Shown here: positions 1 to 4,684 of the stretch, in pieces | Numbering within the stretch: the stretch's first letter is position 1 | Layout: every line of letters starts with the position of its first letter | DNA from: Chloroflexota bacterium | GTDB taxonomy: Bacteria > Chloroflexota > Anaerolineae > Anaerolineales > VGOW01 | Reading direction: 5' to 3' | Assembly: GCA_016215145.1 (NCBI GenBank) | Contig: JACRLA010000030.1 | Location: 1-5,002, forward strand | Length of the DNA stretch: 5,002 nucleotides | Program-made: the position numbers and the translations under genes | The notes under the pieces: model-generated | The model's database searches: none | The model's input: the letters and a program-made list of their open reading frames with translations, nothing else | Told to the model about the DNA's origin: nothing

Positions 1-163
1 CGTAGGTCGAGTCGTATTTGAAGAGGTGAGCGTTAGTTGCGGGATCGAACAAGTCGTTAACTGCTACCACTTCGATCTCGTTAGGATGACGCTCGTTGAT
101 GGCGCGCAATGCTTGCCGCCCGATGCGCCCAAAACCGTTGATACCAATTTTTATTTTTGCCAT
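1..163 (-). CDS. gap: Glyceraldehyde-3-phosphate dehydrogenase, N-terminal part (runs off left edge)
   Basis: The first 54 codons of a type I GAPDH, the cytosolic enzyme that oxidises glyceraldehyde-3-phosphate to 1,3-bisphosphoglycerate with NAD(P). Reading leftward from the ATG at 163-161 the protein opens MAKIKIGINGFGRIGRQALR, the Rossmann-fold dinucleotide loop (NGFGRIGR, residues 9-16). VAVNDLFD follows (33-40), where Asp37 sits at the usual NAD-preferring position, and the stretch ends at HLFKYDSTY (46-54), a standard GAPDH block. The catalytic Cys-His half lies outside the window. The start is secure because a strong Shine-Dalgarno (AAAGGAGT) lies 7 nt upstream. It follows yvcK on the same strand with a 91-bp gap and no recognisable terminator between them, so co-transcription is plausible. 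Identity is near certain; the rest of the gene cannot be judged. Confidence 0.97.
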   Translation of the reverse strand, partial: MAKIKIGINGFGRIGRQALRAINERHPNEIEVVAVNDLFDPATNAHLFKYDSTY

Positions 164-169
164 GTTGGG

Positions 170-177
170 ACTCCTTT
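170..177 (-). promoter_or_regulatory. Strong ribosome binding site of gap
   Basis: Read on the minus strand this is AAAGGAGT, ending 6-7 nt before the gap ATG. It is the best Shine-Dalgarno in the window and contrasts with yvcK on the same strand, which has none. If both genes share a transcript, gap would be expected to be translated much more strongly, which fits a high-abundance glycolytic enzyme. Confidence 0.85.
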
Positions 178-184
178 GAATTGA

Positions 185-254
185 TTTACGAAATACGCAT
201 TACGCAATACGGAATACGCGTTACGTATTGCGTATCCCGTATTGCGTATTCTGT
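185..254. repeat. Heptamer-word array that turns into its own inverted copy
   Basis: The gap between yvcK and gap is almost wholly made of 7-bp words. From 192 the words are AATACGC, ATTACGC, AATACGG and AATACGC. From about 220 they are GTTACGT, ATTGCGT, ATCCCGT, ATTGCGT and ATTCTGT, which are the same word read on the other strand (AATACGC complements GCGTATT). A degenerate further unit may lie at 185-191. The two halves pair around a centre near 221: 192-219 against 250-223, with about 23 of 28 positions complementary, so the RNA could form a long imperfect hairpin with almost no loop. On the minus strand no T tract follows, so it is not a standard terminator. It could be an mRNA processing or stability element, or simply a mobile or expanding intergenic repeat. 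Confidence 0.8.
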
Positions 255-1499
255 TTATAACGCAACTAAATTTTCTTCGTTGATCTTCATCAACACACTC
301 GCCAGCTTTTCGGAATCATGCCGCCACGGTTTATCCGCCAACGCTACGTCTACCGTGATCAAACGATGCCCACCGTTGAGATGTGGATCGACTCGTACCC
401 ATTCCAGATTCGGCAGCAACGTGCCAACTTGTTTGTCGTTAGCGATCACAATCGGGAAAAGATTCTGGCTTGAGTGCGCTTCCAACGCTTTCAAATGATC
501 GATCACGCTGTAACCATCTGTCTCGCCGGGTTGAGTCGCCACGTTGCACACAAACACTTTTGTGGCGCGGCTGGCTTTCACGGCGGCGGCGATGTCACGC
601 ACCAAAAGATTCGGGATGACGCTGGTGTATAAACTGCCGGGTCCGACGACGATCATATCGGCGGCGAGGATCGCTTGCAGCGCTTCAGGGTAAGCGGAAA
701 CATCATCGGGCTGAAGGAAGACTCGCTCAATCGCGCCGGGCGACGATGGTATCGCCGATTCCGTTGAAGGGATCACCCGCCCTTGAATTGAAAGAACACG
801 ACTCGATTCGGCTAAACCTTTTTCAAACGACCCCGTGACCTCTGCCATCGCGCTGATAAATAAATTTCCAAACGAGTGGCCTTCTAATCCTTCGCCCGAT
901 CCAAAACGGTATTGAAAGAGTTGTGTGATGAGCGCTTCGTCGTCGGCGAGGGCGGCGATGCAATTGCGAAAATCTCCCGGCGGCAGCACGCCGAGTGTTC
1001 GGCGCAAACGTCCGCTTGAGCCGCCGTCATCGGCGACGGTGACAATAGCGGTGAGGTTGGCAGTGTGGCGCTTAAGCCCCCGCAGCAGAGTCGCCATCCC
1101 CGTGCCGCCGCCGATCACCACGATGCGCGGTCCGCGTCCCTTGCGGCGATGTTCCGTCACCACTTGCACGATTGATTTTCCATTGGTGGTGAACGGCGAG
1201 AGAATCGTGTCGCTTAATTTCCAAAGTGAGACAACGACGGAGCCAATGCCGACGACGGCAAGAAGGATAGCGCGAAACCAACGCGGCAGAAATTGCATCG
1301 TCAGCACATCAAGCGGAAGCGGCATCGCCCCGCCCTGATACAGTTCGACGAGGGCGAAAGCGATGCCGACACCTAAGGCGACGATACCGCCCAACAATAA
1401 AACGATCCATCGCTTGACGCCCAAATTGATCTTGAGCCAGCCCAGCCAGGGGTATGTTTTTGTTAATTGATCAAACCAGTGTGTCATCAAATTCATCAT
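255..1499 (-). CDS. yvcK: YvcK/CofD-like gluconeogenesis factor with N-terminal membrane anchor
   Basis: YvcK proteins bind UDP-sugars such as UDP-GlcNAc and are needed for growth on gluconeogenic carbon sources and normal wall synthesis in Firmicutes and Actinobacteria; they share the CofD fold. Counting from a possible TTG at 1523, residues 39-59 and 82-102 are two membrane helices. The soluble domain then shows GGGTG (138-142), ADDGGSSGRLR (164-174), PPGDFRNC (181-188), GHSFGNLF (215-222), GPGSLYTSVIPNLLV (294-308) and CNVATQPGETDGYS (326-339), all family hallmarks. The usual segment between the IPST-like and GES-IP-like motifs (residues 254/255) is missing, apparently an in-frame loss of about 18-25 residues. 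Start: I prefer ATG at 1499 (414 aa); ATG 1496, ATG 1487 and TTG 1523 are alternatives. None has a Shine-Dalgarno. It is followed by gap. Confidence 0.93.
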   Translation of the reverse strand: MMNLMTHWFDQLTKTYPWLGWLKINLGVKRWIVLLLGGIVALGVGIAFALVELYQGGAMPLPLDVLTMQFLPRWFRAILLAVVGIGSVVVSLWKLSDTILSPFTTNGKSIVQVVTEHRRKGRGPRIVVIGGGTGMATLLRGLKRHTANLTAIVTVADDGGSSGRLRRTLGVLPPGDFRNCIAALADDEALITQLFQYRFGSGEGLEGHSFGNLFISAMAEVTGSFEKGLAESSRVLSIQGRVIPSTESAIPSSPGAIERVFLQPDDVSAYPEALQAILAADMIVVGPGSLYTSVIPNLLVRDIAAAVKASRATKVFVCNVATQPGETDGYSVIDHLKALEAHSSQNLFPIVIANDKQVGTLLPNLEWVRVDPHLNGGHRLITVDVALADKPWRHDSEKLASVLMKINEENLVAL

Positions 1500-1511
1500 A
1501 ACAGAATGTAA

Positions 1512-1541
1512 ATTATGGGTCAAAGAAAAGTGTCACGTAAA
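1512..1541 (-). promoter_or_regulatory. Candidate leftward promoter for yvcK
   Basis: On the minus strand, TTTACG (1541-1536, 4 of 6 matches to the -35 consensus) lies 18 bp before CATAAT (1517-1512, 5 of 6 matches to -10). Transcription would start near 1505, only about 5 nt before the preferred yvcK ATG at 1499. That makes the message nearly leaderless and agrees with the missing Shine-Dalgarno. It would also exclude the TTG at 1523, which lies inside the spacer. This is inferred from weak boxes only. Confidence 0.35.
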
Positions 1542-1547
1542 TTGACA
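1531..1547. promoter_or_regulatory. Inverted repeat TGTCA-N7-TGACA over the -35 region (possible operator)
   Basis: TGTCA at 1531-1535 and TGACA at 1543-1547 form a perfect 5-bp inverted repeat with a 7-bp centre. The right arm is most of the -35 box of the rightward consensus promoter, and the centre covers the candidate -35 box of the leftward one. A dimeric regulator bound here could control both the sugar ATPase and yvcK. No regulator gene is visible in the window, and a 5-bp arm can occur by chance. Confidence 0.35.
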
Positions 1548-1570
1548 TCTAACATCCTCACACTTATAAT
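1542..1570 (+). promoter_or_regulatory. Perfect-consensus sigma-70 promoter of the sugar ABC ATPase gene
   Basis: TTGACA at 1542-1547 and TATAAT at 1565-1570 both match the consensus in all six positions and are separated by the optimal 17 bp. Transcription should begin near A1577, giving a leader of about 29 nt before the ATG at 1606. Such a strong core promoter suggests high constitutive expression unless it is held down by a repressor; the inverted repeats over and around it are candidate binding sites. Confidence 0.88.
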
Positions 1571-1601
1571 CAAGCCACTATACTCTCGACGAATGTGAGG
1601 A
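1555..1601. repeat. 8-bp inverted repeat flanking the -10 box and start site
   Basis: TCCTCACA (1555-1562) and its exact complement TGTGAGGA (1594-1601) lie either side of TATAAT and the predicted start site, with the dyad centre at about 1578. The right arm overlaps the Shine-Dalgarno (GTGAGG, 1595-1600) of the ATPase gene. The left arm is upstream of the predicted start, so the transcript from this promoter could not fold it. If functional it would act on DNA, or in RNA read through from further upstream. Chance is a fair alternative. Confidence 0.4.
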
Positions 1602-1605
1602 CATC

Positions 1606-2706
1606 ATGGCAAGTGTAACTTACGAACACGTCACAAAGAAATTCGGCGATGTGACCGCCATCAACGATTTGAACATCTCGGTTGCTGATAAAGAATTTTT
1701 GGTATTGGTGGGGCCCTCGGGCTGCGGCAAATCCACCGCACTGCGTATGCTCGCTGGTTTGGAAGAGATCACCGGCGGCGAGATTCGCATCGGAGATCGC
1801 GTTGTTAATGATGTCGCTCCAAAAGATCGTGACATCGCGATGGTGTTTCAGTCTTACGCCCTCTACCCGCACATGACGGTGTATGACAACATGGCGTTCG
1901 GTCTCAAGTTGAGAAAGGTTCCAAAAGCCGAGATCGATTCGCGGGTGAAGAAGGCGGCGGATATTTTGGGCATTGGGCAATTATTGAATCGCAAACCCAA
2001 GCAACTCTCCGGCGGTCAACGCCAGCGTGTCGCCGTCGGGCGGGCAATCGTCCGCAACCCCGCCGTGTTCCTCTTCGACGAACCTCTGTCGAACCTCGAC
2101 GCGAAGCTGCGCGTGCAAACCCGCGCCGAAATTTCTAAACTGCATCAACAACTTGGCACAACTTTCATCTACGTCACGCACGATCAAGTGGAAGCGATGA
2201 CGATGGCAAGCCGCATTGCTGTGATGAAGGATGGTGTTCTTCAACAGATCGACTCACCGCAGAACCTATACGACCATCCCGACAATATCTTTGTCGCCGG
2301 TTTCATCGGTTCGCCTTCGATGAACTTTTTCAACGCGCGATTGAAATCCGATAACGGCAAGACGGTTGTGGACTCGGGTTCATTTGTGTTGACTCTGCCG
2401 CAAGGCAAGGACACTCCTTACAAGGCTTACATGGATAAGGATGTGGTCTTCGGAGTCCGCCCTGAAGATATTCACGACCCGAGCTTTGCGCCGCCCGGAA
2501 TTCATCAGGCATCCATTGAATGTAAAGTGGATGTGACTGAATTGATGGGCAATGAAGTATTTTTATATTTGGTCGCAGGTGACACAAGTTTTGTGGCTCG
2601 CGTTGACCCGCGCAGTAAAGCGCGCATCGGCGACAAGGTGCAGTTGGCGATGAACTTGGATAACATGCATCTGTTTGATAAAGCGACGGAGAGGGCGATA
2701 AGGTAA
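1606..2706 (+). CDS. Carbohydrate ABC transporter ATP-binding protein (MalK/UgpC/MsmX type)
   Basis: This is the cytoplasmic ATPase subunit that powers CUT1-family sugar or sugar-phosphate importers. All catalytic parts are present: A-loop Phe13, Walker A GPSGCGKST (36-44), Q-loop Gln82 in FQSYALYPHMTV, signature LSGGQRQR (134-141), Walker B FLFDEP (155-160), D-loop SNLD (162-165) and H-loop His192. The region from about 236 to the end is the MalK-type OB/TOBE regulatory domain, including FGVRPEDI (282-289) and the closing NMHLFD. The length of 366 aa is normal and nothing appears broken. The ATG at 1606 follows GTGAGG with a 5-nt gap. No permease or binding-protein gene is adjacent and a terminator follows directly, so it is a one-gene unit. 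This fits an ATPase shared among several importers, as MsmX is in Bacillus; the substrate cannot be told, so I give no symbol. Confidence 0.96.
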   Translation: MASVTYEHVTKKFGDVTAINDLNISVADKEFLVLVGPSGCGKSTALRMLAGLEEITGGEIRIGDRVVNDVAPKDRDIAMVFQSYALYPHMTVYDNMAFGLKLRKVPKAEIDSRVKKAADILGIGQLLNRKPKQLSGGQRQRVAVGRAIVRNPAVFLFDEPLSNLDAKLRVQTRAEISKLHQQLGTTFIYVTHDQVEAMTMASRIAVMKDGVLQQIDSPQNLYDHPDNIFVAGFIGSPSMNFFNARLKSDNGKTVVDSGSFVLTLPQGKDTPYKAYMDKDVVFGVRPEDIHDPSFAPPGIHQASIECKVDVTELMGNEVFLYLVAGDTSFVARVDPRSKARIGDKVQLAMNLDNMHLFDKATERAIR

Positions 2707-2731
2707 AAGGAAATAAGGGAGATAAAGGAAA
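2704..2731 (+). repeat. Short purine-rich tandem words after the ATPase gene
   Basis: Three degenerate copies of a TAARGGARA-like word (TAAAAGGAAA, TAAGGGAGA, TAAAGGAAA) run from the stop codon of the ATPase gene into the terminator stem. It resembles the other intergenic word arrays in the window but has a period of 9-10 bp instead of 7. No function is evident. Confidence 0.55.
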
Positions 2732-2759
2732 CAGGCGCACAATGGTGTGCCTGTTTTTT
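2729..2759 (+). terminator. Rho-independent terminator of the sugar ATPase gene
   Basis: A 12-bp stem (2729-2740 with 2745-2756, one G-T pair, GC-rich core GGCGCAC/GTGTGCC) closes a four-base loop AATG and runs into six T residues at 2754-2759. The purine-rich side before it gives a further A/U pair option at the stem base. This is a textbook intrinsic terminator 23 bp after the ATPase stop codon. Its T tract ends only about 5 bp before the first recognisable codon of gpmA, so it also blocks most transcription into that frame. Confidence 0.93.
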
Positions 2760-3433
2760 GTTTCGATTTAACTGATCACGGCAGAGGTGAGGCGTTGGCA
2801 GGCGCGCGGTTGTTGCGCGACGGCGGCTACACCTTTGATGTCGCTTACACATCCGTCCTCAAGCGGGCGATCAAAACATTGTGGATCGTTTTGGAGACGA
2901 TGGAACTTGAATGGATCGCGGTGCATCGCGCTTGGCAATTAAATGAGCGCCATTACGGCGCGCTGCAAGGATTGAACAAAGCGGAGACGGCGGAAAAATA
3001 TGGAGAGGCGCAAGTGAAACTGTGGCGGCGCAGCTATGATGTGCCACCCCCGGCGCTCGACCCCAGCGATGACCGTCACCCGTCGCGTGATCGCCGTTAT
3101 GCCGACGTGGCTAAAGATCAACTGCCGCGCTGCGAATCACTTAAGGACACACTTGCTCGCGTGCTGCCCTATTGGCACAACACACTCGCCCCTTCTATTA
3201 AAAGCGGCAAGCGCCTGCTTGTCGCCGCGCATGGCAACAGCATACGGGCGATGGTGAAATATCTCGACAATGTTTCTAATGAAGAGATCGTTGAACTCAA
3301 TATCCCGACAGGCATTCCATTGGTGTATGAATTGAATGACGATCTCAAACCAATCAGACACTACTATCTCGGCGACGAAGAGGCGGTGAAGAAGGCGGCA
3401 GAGGCGGTAGCGAATCAAGCGAAGGCGAAATAG
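2747..3433 (+). pseudogene. gpmA: 5'-truncated 2,3-bisphosphoglycerate-dependent phosphoglycerate mutase
   Basis: The enzyme interconverts 3- and 2-phosphoglycerate in glycolysis. From codon 7 (2765, DLTDHGRGEA) the frame follows GpmA closely: AYTSVLKRA (33-41), LNERHYGALQGLNKAE (65-80), RRSYDVPPP (94-102), AAHGNS (160-165), LNIPTGIPLVYEL (184-196), RHYYLGD (204-210), and a tail VANQAKAK like that of E. coli GpmA. The offset to E. coli is a constant 22, so Arg62, Glu89 and His184 survive as Arg40, Glu67 and His162. Residues corresponding to E. coli 1-28 are absent, including the Arg10-His11 RHGES motif whose histidine is phosphorylated, and the FTGW substrate loop. The only in-frame start before 2765 is GTG 2747, inside the upstream terminator, with no Shine-Dalgarno. 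The remaining frame has no stop or shift, so the loss is recent or is an assembly error. As written it cannot be an active mutase. Confidence 0.88.
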
Positions 3434-3460
3434 AAATTAGAGATTGGAGATTGGAGATTA
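3433..3460 (+). repeat. Four 7-bp tandem words filling the gap and carrying duplicate Shine-Dalgarno sites
   Basis: The words GAAATTA, GAGATTG, GAGATTG and GAGATTA run without interruption from the last base of the gpmA stop codon to the A of the next gene's ATG. The overlapping words create GGAG at 3446-3449 and again at 3453-3456, which lie 10 nt and 3 nt before the ATG. Gain or loss of a word would change the number and spacing of ribosome binding sites without altering the protein frame. Confidence 0.8.
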
Positions 3461-4242
3461 TGAACCCTGATATGAACTCCCTCATCCATCAAGCGCAAAA
3501 ATTAAAAGAGGTCAAACGACTCGCGCAAAGCGGCAGAATGATCGACGCCATCAAGCTGTATCGTGAGATCACTAACGCCGGGCTCAAAGAAGCCAAAGAC
3601 GCCGTTGAGGCAATCGCCCGCGGCGAAGCGGTTCAGATCAACAACGTCGTCACAAGCAGTATCGGTGGCACAATGGATCAAGCCGAGAAGATGAAGGAAG
3701 TGGTGCGTTTAATTAAAGGGGGTAACAAGATCGAAGCGATCAAACTTTTTCGTGAAGCAACCGGCGTAGGGCTCAAAGAAGCGAAGGATGCAGTCGAGGC
3801 GATAGAACGTAACAGGTCGGCGACGATCAACACGGTGACAACATCTACACCCTACACCACCGCGCCCGCCACACCACAAGCGGCGGCGATGCAGGAAGTG
3901 ATTCGTTTAGTGCAGAGCGGCAACAAGATCGAAGCGATCAAAAAATTCCGCGAGTTATATGGGGTCGGGTTGAAAGAAGCGAAAGACGTGATTGATGGAA
4001 TGGAGAAGACGGTGAGCAACGCAGAAACCCGTTTTCCCCAAGAAAATGGGTTTCTCCGACAGCCTGCTAGTAGTGTTAACTCTGGGACGCCGTCAACGCC
4101 ACCCATGATGGAGACGGTGTCACCGTTGAACGGAGTCGTCATCTTATTTCTTCTTTTTGTGTTGCTCATCAGCGGCGCGGCGGCGTTAGTCTGGTTCGTC
4201 TCGCCCGAACTGCGCGAACTGATCGTCAACTTTTTAAAATGA
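3460..4242 (+). CDS. Tail-anchored membrane protein with three ribosomal L7/L12-like repeats
   Basis: A 260-aa protein. Three repeats of about 41 residues (15-56, 78-118, 144-184) share the pattern KEV-RL--SGNKIEAIK followed by FRE-TGVGLKEAKD-VE. The second half closely resembles the two helices of the ribosomal protein L7/L12 C-terminal domain (IK--R--TGLGLKEAKD), the surface that on the ribosome contacts EF-G, EF-Tu and IF2. The rest of that domain is not recognisable, so this is a repeated helical motif and not a stalk protein. The first two repeats are each followed by an IN-V-TS linker, and then Ser/Thr/Pro/Ala-rich sequence precedes the next. Residues 225-248 are one hydrophobic helix with only 12 residues after it, and there is no signal peptide: a tail anchor with the repeats in the cytoplasm is likely. 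I chose the ATG at 3460 over TTG 3451 because of the GGAG sites upstream. The partner and function are unknown. It is spaced 13 bp from the next gene. Confidence 0.88.
   Translation: MNPDMNSLIHQAQKLKEVKRLAQSGRMIDAIKLYREITNAGLKEAKDAVEAIARGEAVQINNVVTSSIGGTMDQAEKMKEVVRLIKGGNKIEAIKLFREATGVGLKEAKDAVEAIERNRSATINTVTTSTPYTTAPATPQAAAMQEVIRLVQSGNKIEAIKKFRELYGVGLKEAKDVIDGMEKTVSNAETRFPQENGFLRQPASSVNSGTPSTPPMMETVSPLNGVVILFLLFVLLISGAAALVWFVSPELRELIVNFLK
3502..4011 (+). repeat. Threefold internal repeat in the L7/L12-like gene
   Basis: Copies lie at about 3502-3627, 3691-3813 and 3889-4011, spaced 189 and 198 bp. Copies 2 and 3 share an identical 21-base run (3724-3744 and 3922-3942), while the copy 1 DNA is more diverged. 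This suggests that the duplication giving copies 2 and 3 was the more recent one, or that they have been homogenised by recombination. Confidence 0.8.
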
Positions 4243-4255
4243 AGTGTGAGGGAAT

Positions 4256-4681
4256 ATGATCTTCTCAATACTCGGCGCGATCCTGCCGCCCACGCTGATC
4301 GGACCCGTAGCCACATGGGCGTGGATCGAAATTCTCAAACGAAATGTGCGGCACGAGATCGCACTCTATTGGATTGTGGTGATCGTCGGCGATGCCGCCG
4401 CCGCGCTTTTTATGGCGCTCAACATGGGAAGTTTCTTCCCCGACTTTGGATTCTTCGCCTGCATGTTGATCCCTCTTGCGGCGTTCCTCTCAATTGCCTT
4501 GACCAGCGTCATGCGAAAAAGATTCGAATCGGCAGTGGGCGGCAACCCGAATCAAATGCGATGGTATCGTCTGGGCGGGTTGATCCTTTTCGCCTTGCAG
4601 CTTGTCACCGCATTCTCTGTGGTGATCATCGCCCCGGCGTTATGCGCGATGGGCTGGCGTGTCTGTTCCACCTTCGATTAA
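4256..4681 (+). CDS. Small four-helix integral membrane protein, function unknown
   Basis: I do not recognise this 141-aa protein. It is strongly hydrophobic, with four predicted membrane helices at about 4-26, 35-56, 64-85 and 104-131. A basic loop after helix 1 (LKRNVRH, 27-33) and another after helix 3 (MRKRFES, 86-92) point to the cytoplasm by the positive-inside rule, placing both ends outside or in the periplasm. Asp46 and Glu25 are the notable charges in or near the helices. There is no known motif. The ATG at 4256 is preceded by GTGAGGG with a 3-nt gap. A longer overlapping frame in another phase is Arg-rich and has no such character. It lies 13 bp after the L7/L12-like gene and 3 bp before the TauE-like gene, so the three are probably co-transcribed, and an accessory role to either neighbour is possible. 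Confidence 0.8.
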   Translation: MIFSILGAILPPTLIGPVATWAWIEILKRNVRHEIALYWIVVIVGDAAAALFMALNMGSFFPDFGFFACMLIPLAAFLSIALTSVMRKRFESAVGGNPNQMRWYRLGGLILFALQLVTAFSVVIIAPALCAMGWRVCSTFD

Positions 4682-4684
4682 GTC

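Noticed and set aside
192..250. The inverted repeat between yvcK and gap as a rho-independent terminator
   Set aside because: The stem is imperfect and AT-containing, and no T tract follows on either strand at the stem base.
925..1338. A 137-codon open frame on the plus strand inside yvcK
   Set aside because: It is antisense to the conserved YvcK core, has a Ser/Arg/Pro-rich composition and no recognisable domain: a shadow frame.
2600..2764. A frameshift hiding the missing N-terminus of gpmA just upstream
   Set aside because: This stretch is accounted for by the ATPase C-terminus, purine-rich words and the terminator. No frame encodes an RHGES-like motif, so the segment is absent and not shifted.
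3451..3459. TTG at 3451 as start of the L7/L12-like protein
   Set aside because: It lies inside the heptamer array; the ATG at 3460 has GGAG sites before it and is the more natural start.
3433..3460. CRISPR or mobile-element origin for the heptamer words
   Set aside because: The units are only 7 bp with no spacers, no target-site duplication and no associated genes.
3460..4242. A genuine ribosomal stalk protein L7/L12 (rplL)
   Set aside because: It lacks the N-terminal dimerisation domain and hinge, has three motif copies and ends in a membrane helix.
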